Shown: positions 6,591 to 8,920 of the stretch, in pieces
Layout: every line of letters starts with the position of its first letter
Numbering within the stretch: the first letter of the stretch is position 1
Assembly: GCA_964436865.1 (NCBI GenBank)
Contig: CAYTFK010000293.1
Location: 1-8,920, forward strand
Length of the DNA stretch: 8,920 bases
Direction of reading: 5' to 3'
DNA from: JAXGPP01 sp964436865
GTDB lineage: Bacteria; Planctomycetota; Planctomycetia; Pirellulales; Thermoguttaceae
Program-made: the position numbers and the translations under genes
The notes under the pieces: model-generated
What the model was told of the DNA's origin: nothing
Databases searched by the model: none
The model's input: only the letters and a program-made list of their open reading frames with translations

Positions 6591-8920
6591 TCGTCCTCCC
6601 GGTACGGCGGAACCCGCTCGAAGGAAGACTCGTCACGCGGCTCGCGACTCTGGCTTGGGCCGAACTGCATCACGCCTCGCCCGCTAGCGGCGCGCAGATC
6701 CGCAGGAACCAGTCTCACCAGCGAATAGATCCCGACCGCGGCCACGGCGAGAACTGTAATCTCGCCGAGTGTGTCGAAACCGCGGAAGTCCACCAGGATC
6801 ACGTTGACCACATTGCGGCCGTGTGCCGCGGGGTAGCTGTTCTCGACAAAGAAGCCCGAGATCGTTTGCCGGTGGGGTATGTCGATCGCCACCAGCACGA
6901 GAAGCGTGACCAGCGTGCCCACAATTCCGGCAGCCACAGCATCGCGAAACCGAACGCGGGGGCTTGAGAACACGACGAAGCGTGGCAGGCGGTAAAGGAC
7001 CAGGACGAAAAGGATCACCGTCAGGGTTTCGATCGTGAACTGAGTCATCGCCAGGTCGGGGGCGCCAAACAGGATGAAGACGAGCCCCACGGAATAGCCC
7101 ACGACTCCCAGGGCGGCCACGGCTGCGAGGCGAGTCTTCGCGCGCACGGCCGCGATGGCCGCAGCGACGATCACTCCGGCCAGCAGGAACTCGTACAGTC
7201 GAACCCCCGACAATTGCCAGGAAACGCCGACCGCCGTCCGGTTCCAAAAGGTGAATCCGACCAGCGCCACTGTCGTTCCGAGAATGGTCATCAAATAGAA
7301 CCGGAGGTAACCGCTTTGAAGCAGTCGTGTCTGCGCCGCCGCTGTCGCCGCCAGCCCGTGGAGAGCGACGGAATACCACCGCGCCGGTCCGCGATCGAGC
7401 ACGAACTGCAGCCGGCGACCCGCATCCCTTATGCGTGGCCAGAAGGCGTAAGCCGCAAGCCCCAGTGCAATCGAGGCGACACTCATGCCCAGCGCCGGAG
7501 TGAGGCCGTGCCAGAGCACGAGCTTCAGCGGCTCAACTCCGCCGGAATCCGGCCCAAGTATGGCGCCTGCAGCGGGAGCAATCAGCGTCTGTGCCAGCGC
7601 GTCCGGGTATAGTCCCGCTGCCACTCCGGCCAGTGCCAACACCATCGGTCCGATCCACAGCCCAACGGGCGCTTCATGCGGCGTCTCCGGGGATGCGCGG
7701 CGGCCGAAGAAGACGCCATGGCCGACGATCCCGGCGACCGCGGCAAAGGCAGTTCCCGCTGCGACCAACAGCGCCGACAACAGCCACCGAGCTTCTGATT
7801 CCCAGGCGGCCTCCAGGAGCATTTCTTTGCCGATGAAGCTCAGTAGCGGACCGAATCCCGCCAACGCCAGCGATGCGAGTGCTGCGGCCAGCGCCGTCAT
7901 CGGCATCGCCCGCCACAGTCCGCCCAACCGTGTTGCGTCGCGCGTTCCCGCCTCGTGGTCCACGGTGCCCGCGACCAGGAACAACGCGCCCTTGTACATC
8001 GCGTGGGCCAACAGGAAGACCACTGCGGCCCGAACCGCGCCAGGGTCCCCCACCCCCAGGGCCAGCGTCAGGGTTCCCAGCGCGCTAACCGTCGAATAAG
8101 CAAGGATTTGCTTGAGATCGGTGCTGACCAGCGCCAGGAAGCCTCCCGCCAGCATGGTCGCTGCCCCCACGCCGACCAGCGCATTCCACCATGCGTCTGT
8201 ACCACCGAGCACCGGAGCGAGGCGGGCCAACAGATAGACGCCGGCTTTCACCATGGTCGCCGAATGGAGATAGGCGCTTACCGGCGTCGGCGCCTCCATC
8301 GCCGCGGGAAGCCAGAAGTGAAACGGAAACTGTGCCGACTTGGTAAAAGCGCCCGCGGCGATCAACAGCAGGGCCGGAAGATAGAGCGTGTGCTCTCGGA
8401 TCTCATTGGCCTCGTTGAACAGTCGCGAGATCTCCATCGTGCCGCCCATCTGTCCCAGCAGCAGCACTCCGGCCAGCAAAGCCAGCCCGCCTCCACTAGT
8501 CACCAGAACCGCCTGAAGCGCAGCCGCACGCGCTTCGGCTCGCTCGTGTTCAAATCCGATCAGCAGAAAGGAGCTGATGCTCGTCAGTTCCCAGAAGATG
8601 AACATCAGGATGAGATTGTCGGCCAGCACCACTCCGAGCATCGACGCCATGAACATCGCCAGGTAGCTGTAAAAGCGTCCCAAATCCCGATGCCCGGCAA
8701 GATAAACGCCCGTGTAGAGAAAGATCAGCGTGCCGATGCCGGTGATCAACAGCGCAAACAGCAGGGCCAATCCGTCCGCACGGAACGATAGATTCAGTCC
8801 CAGACTCGGCGCCCAGGCGACGGAGACCGCCTGGAACACGCCCTCAGACGCTGCGGGCAACAAGTTGGCAAAGTAAAGGGTGAGGGCCAGGGGCACTAGC
8901 GGCATCGCCCAGCGGCCGGC
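6587..8920 (-). CDS. mrpA: Na+/H+ antiporter subunit MrpA, 5' end outside window
   Basis: Large NuoL-like subunit with a C-terminal MrpB-like domain; it forms the main membrane part of the antiporter. The frame is open to the window edge. The first in-frame ATG is at 8905, but upstream codons stay open (AGRWA), and MrpA proteins normally have some 25-30 further residues, so the true start is beyond 8920. Numbering from ATG 8905, 772 residues are visible. Conserved charges: Glu106 in FWELTSISSFLLIGFE, Lys189 in FTKSAQFPFHFWLPAAMEAP, Lys220 in MVKAGVYLLARL, Lys305 in HAMYKGALFLVAG, and Lys360 in FIGKEMLLEA. The C-terminal part carries FGAPDLAMTQFTIETLTVI (about 612-630, DUF4040-type) and NVILVDFRGFDTLGE (about 701-715). 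The protein ends in a polar, charged tail of some 30 residues. It overlaps mrpB by 4 bases and is the first gene of the operon; the promoter is not visible. Confidence 0.96.
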   Translation of the reverse strand, partial: AGRWAMPLVPLALTLYFANLLPAASEGVFQAVSVAWAPSLGLNLSFRADGLALLFALLITGIGTLIFLYTGVYLAGHRDLGRFYSYLAMFMASMLGVVLADNLILMFIFWELTSISSFLLIGFEHERAEARAAALQAVLVTSGGGLALLAGVLLLGQMGGTMEISRLFNEANEIREHTLYLPALLLIAAGAFTKSAQFPFHFWLPAAMEAPTPVSAYLHSATMVKAGVYLLARLAPVLGGTDAWWNALVGVGAATMLAGGFLALVSTDLKQILAYSTVSALGTLTLALGVGDPGAVRAAVVFLLAHAMYKGALFLVAGTVDHEAGTRDATRLGGLWRAMPMTALAAALASLALAGFGPLLSFIGKEMLLEAAWESEARWLLSALLVAAGTAFAAVAGIVGHGVFFGRRASPETPHEAPVGLWIGPMVLALAGVAAGLYPDALAQTLIAPAAGAILGPDSGGVEPLKLVLWHGLTPALGMSVASIALGLAAYAFWPRIRDAGRRLQFVLDRGPARWYSVALHGLAATAAAQTRLLQSGYLRFYLMTILGTTVALVGFTFWNRTAVGVSWQLSGVRLYEFLLAGVIVAAAIAAVRAKTRLAAVAALGVVGYSVGLVFILFGAPDLAMTQFTIETLTVILFVLVLYRLPRFVVFSSPRVRFRDAVAAGIVGTLVTLLVLVAIDIPHRQTISGFFVENSYPAAHGRNVVNVILVDFRGFDTLGEITVLAVAAVGIYSLVRLVPADLRAASGRGVMQFGPSQSREPRDESSFERVPPYREDE

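Noticed and set aside
7485..8099. Plus-strand open frame (204 codons) rich in Ala, Ser and Pro, antisense to mrpA
   Set aside because: Composition is what GC-rich antisense of a membrane protein gives; mrpA covers the region with conserved residues.
6587..8905. Reading the large subunit as complex I NuoL
   Set aside because: The C-terminal DUF4040-like and DFRGFDTLGE segments, and the neighbours mrpB to mrpG, identify it as MrpA rather than respiratory complex I.

Overview
This is a GC-rich bacterial window in which almost every base is coding. It has two blocks. On the left, two secreted sulfatases read rightwards (about 148-3110). On the right, a complete seven-subunit Mrp/Mnh-type cation/proton antiporter operon reads leftwards (mrpA to mrpG, from beyond 8920 down to 3139). 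The two blocks converge with only 28 bases between their stop codons. No tRNA, rRNA, CRISPR array, insertion sequence or phage gene was seen.

The sulfatases are both type I, formylglycine-dependent enzymes with Sec-type signal peptides and C-x-P-S-R active-site motifs. They belong to visibly different subfamilies. The first resembles the group often annotated as mucin-desulfating or N-acetylglucosamine-6-sulfatases; the second resembles the arylsulfatase A/GALNS-like group with a GKWGLG motif. Their spacing (17 bases) suggests one transcript. The likely role is removing sulfate esters from an exported or periplasmic polysaccharide or glycoprotein, but the substrate cannot be read from the sequence. 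Tandem secreted sulfatases in a GC-rich genome suggest a Planctomycetota- or Verrucomicrobiota-like organism. This is an inference from gene content only, and other GC-rich phyla are possible.

The Mrp operon has the canonical order A-B-C-D-E-F-G with separate A and B genes (group 1 layout). Stop and start codons overlap at five of the six junctions, and the sixth has a 1-base gap, which points to strong translational coupling. MrpA and MrpD are the proton-pumping-type (NuoL/M/N-like) membrane subunits and keep their conserved Glu and Lys residues. MrpC is NuoK-like, and B, E, F and G are small accessory membrane subunits. Together they should form one inner-membrane complex that exports Na+ (or another monovalent cation) in exchange for H+, supporting pH and Na+ homeostasis. 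The 5' end of mrpA and the operon promoter lie outside the right edge.

The genes are well-known families in a normal arrangement. I did not find a convincing undescribed system. The points worth a second look are subfamily details of the sulfatases, the polar tails on MrpA and MrpG, and the tight convergent junction.
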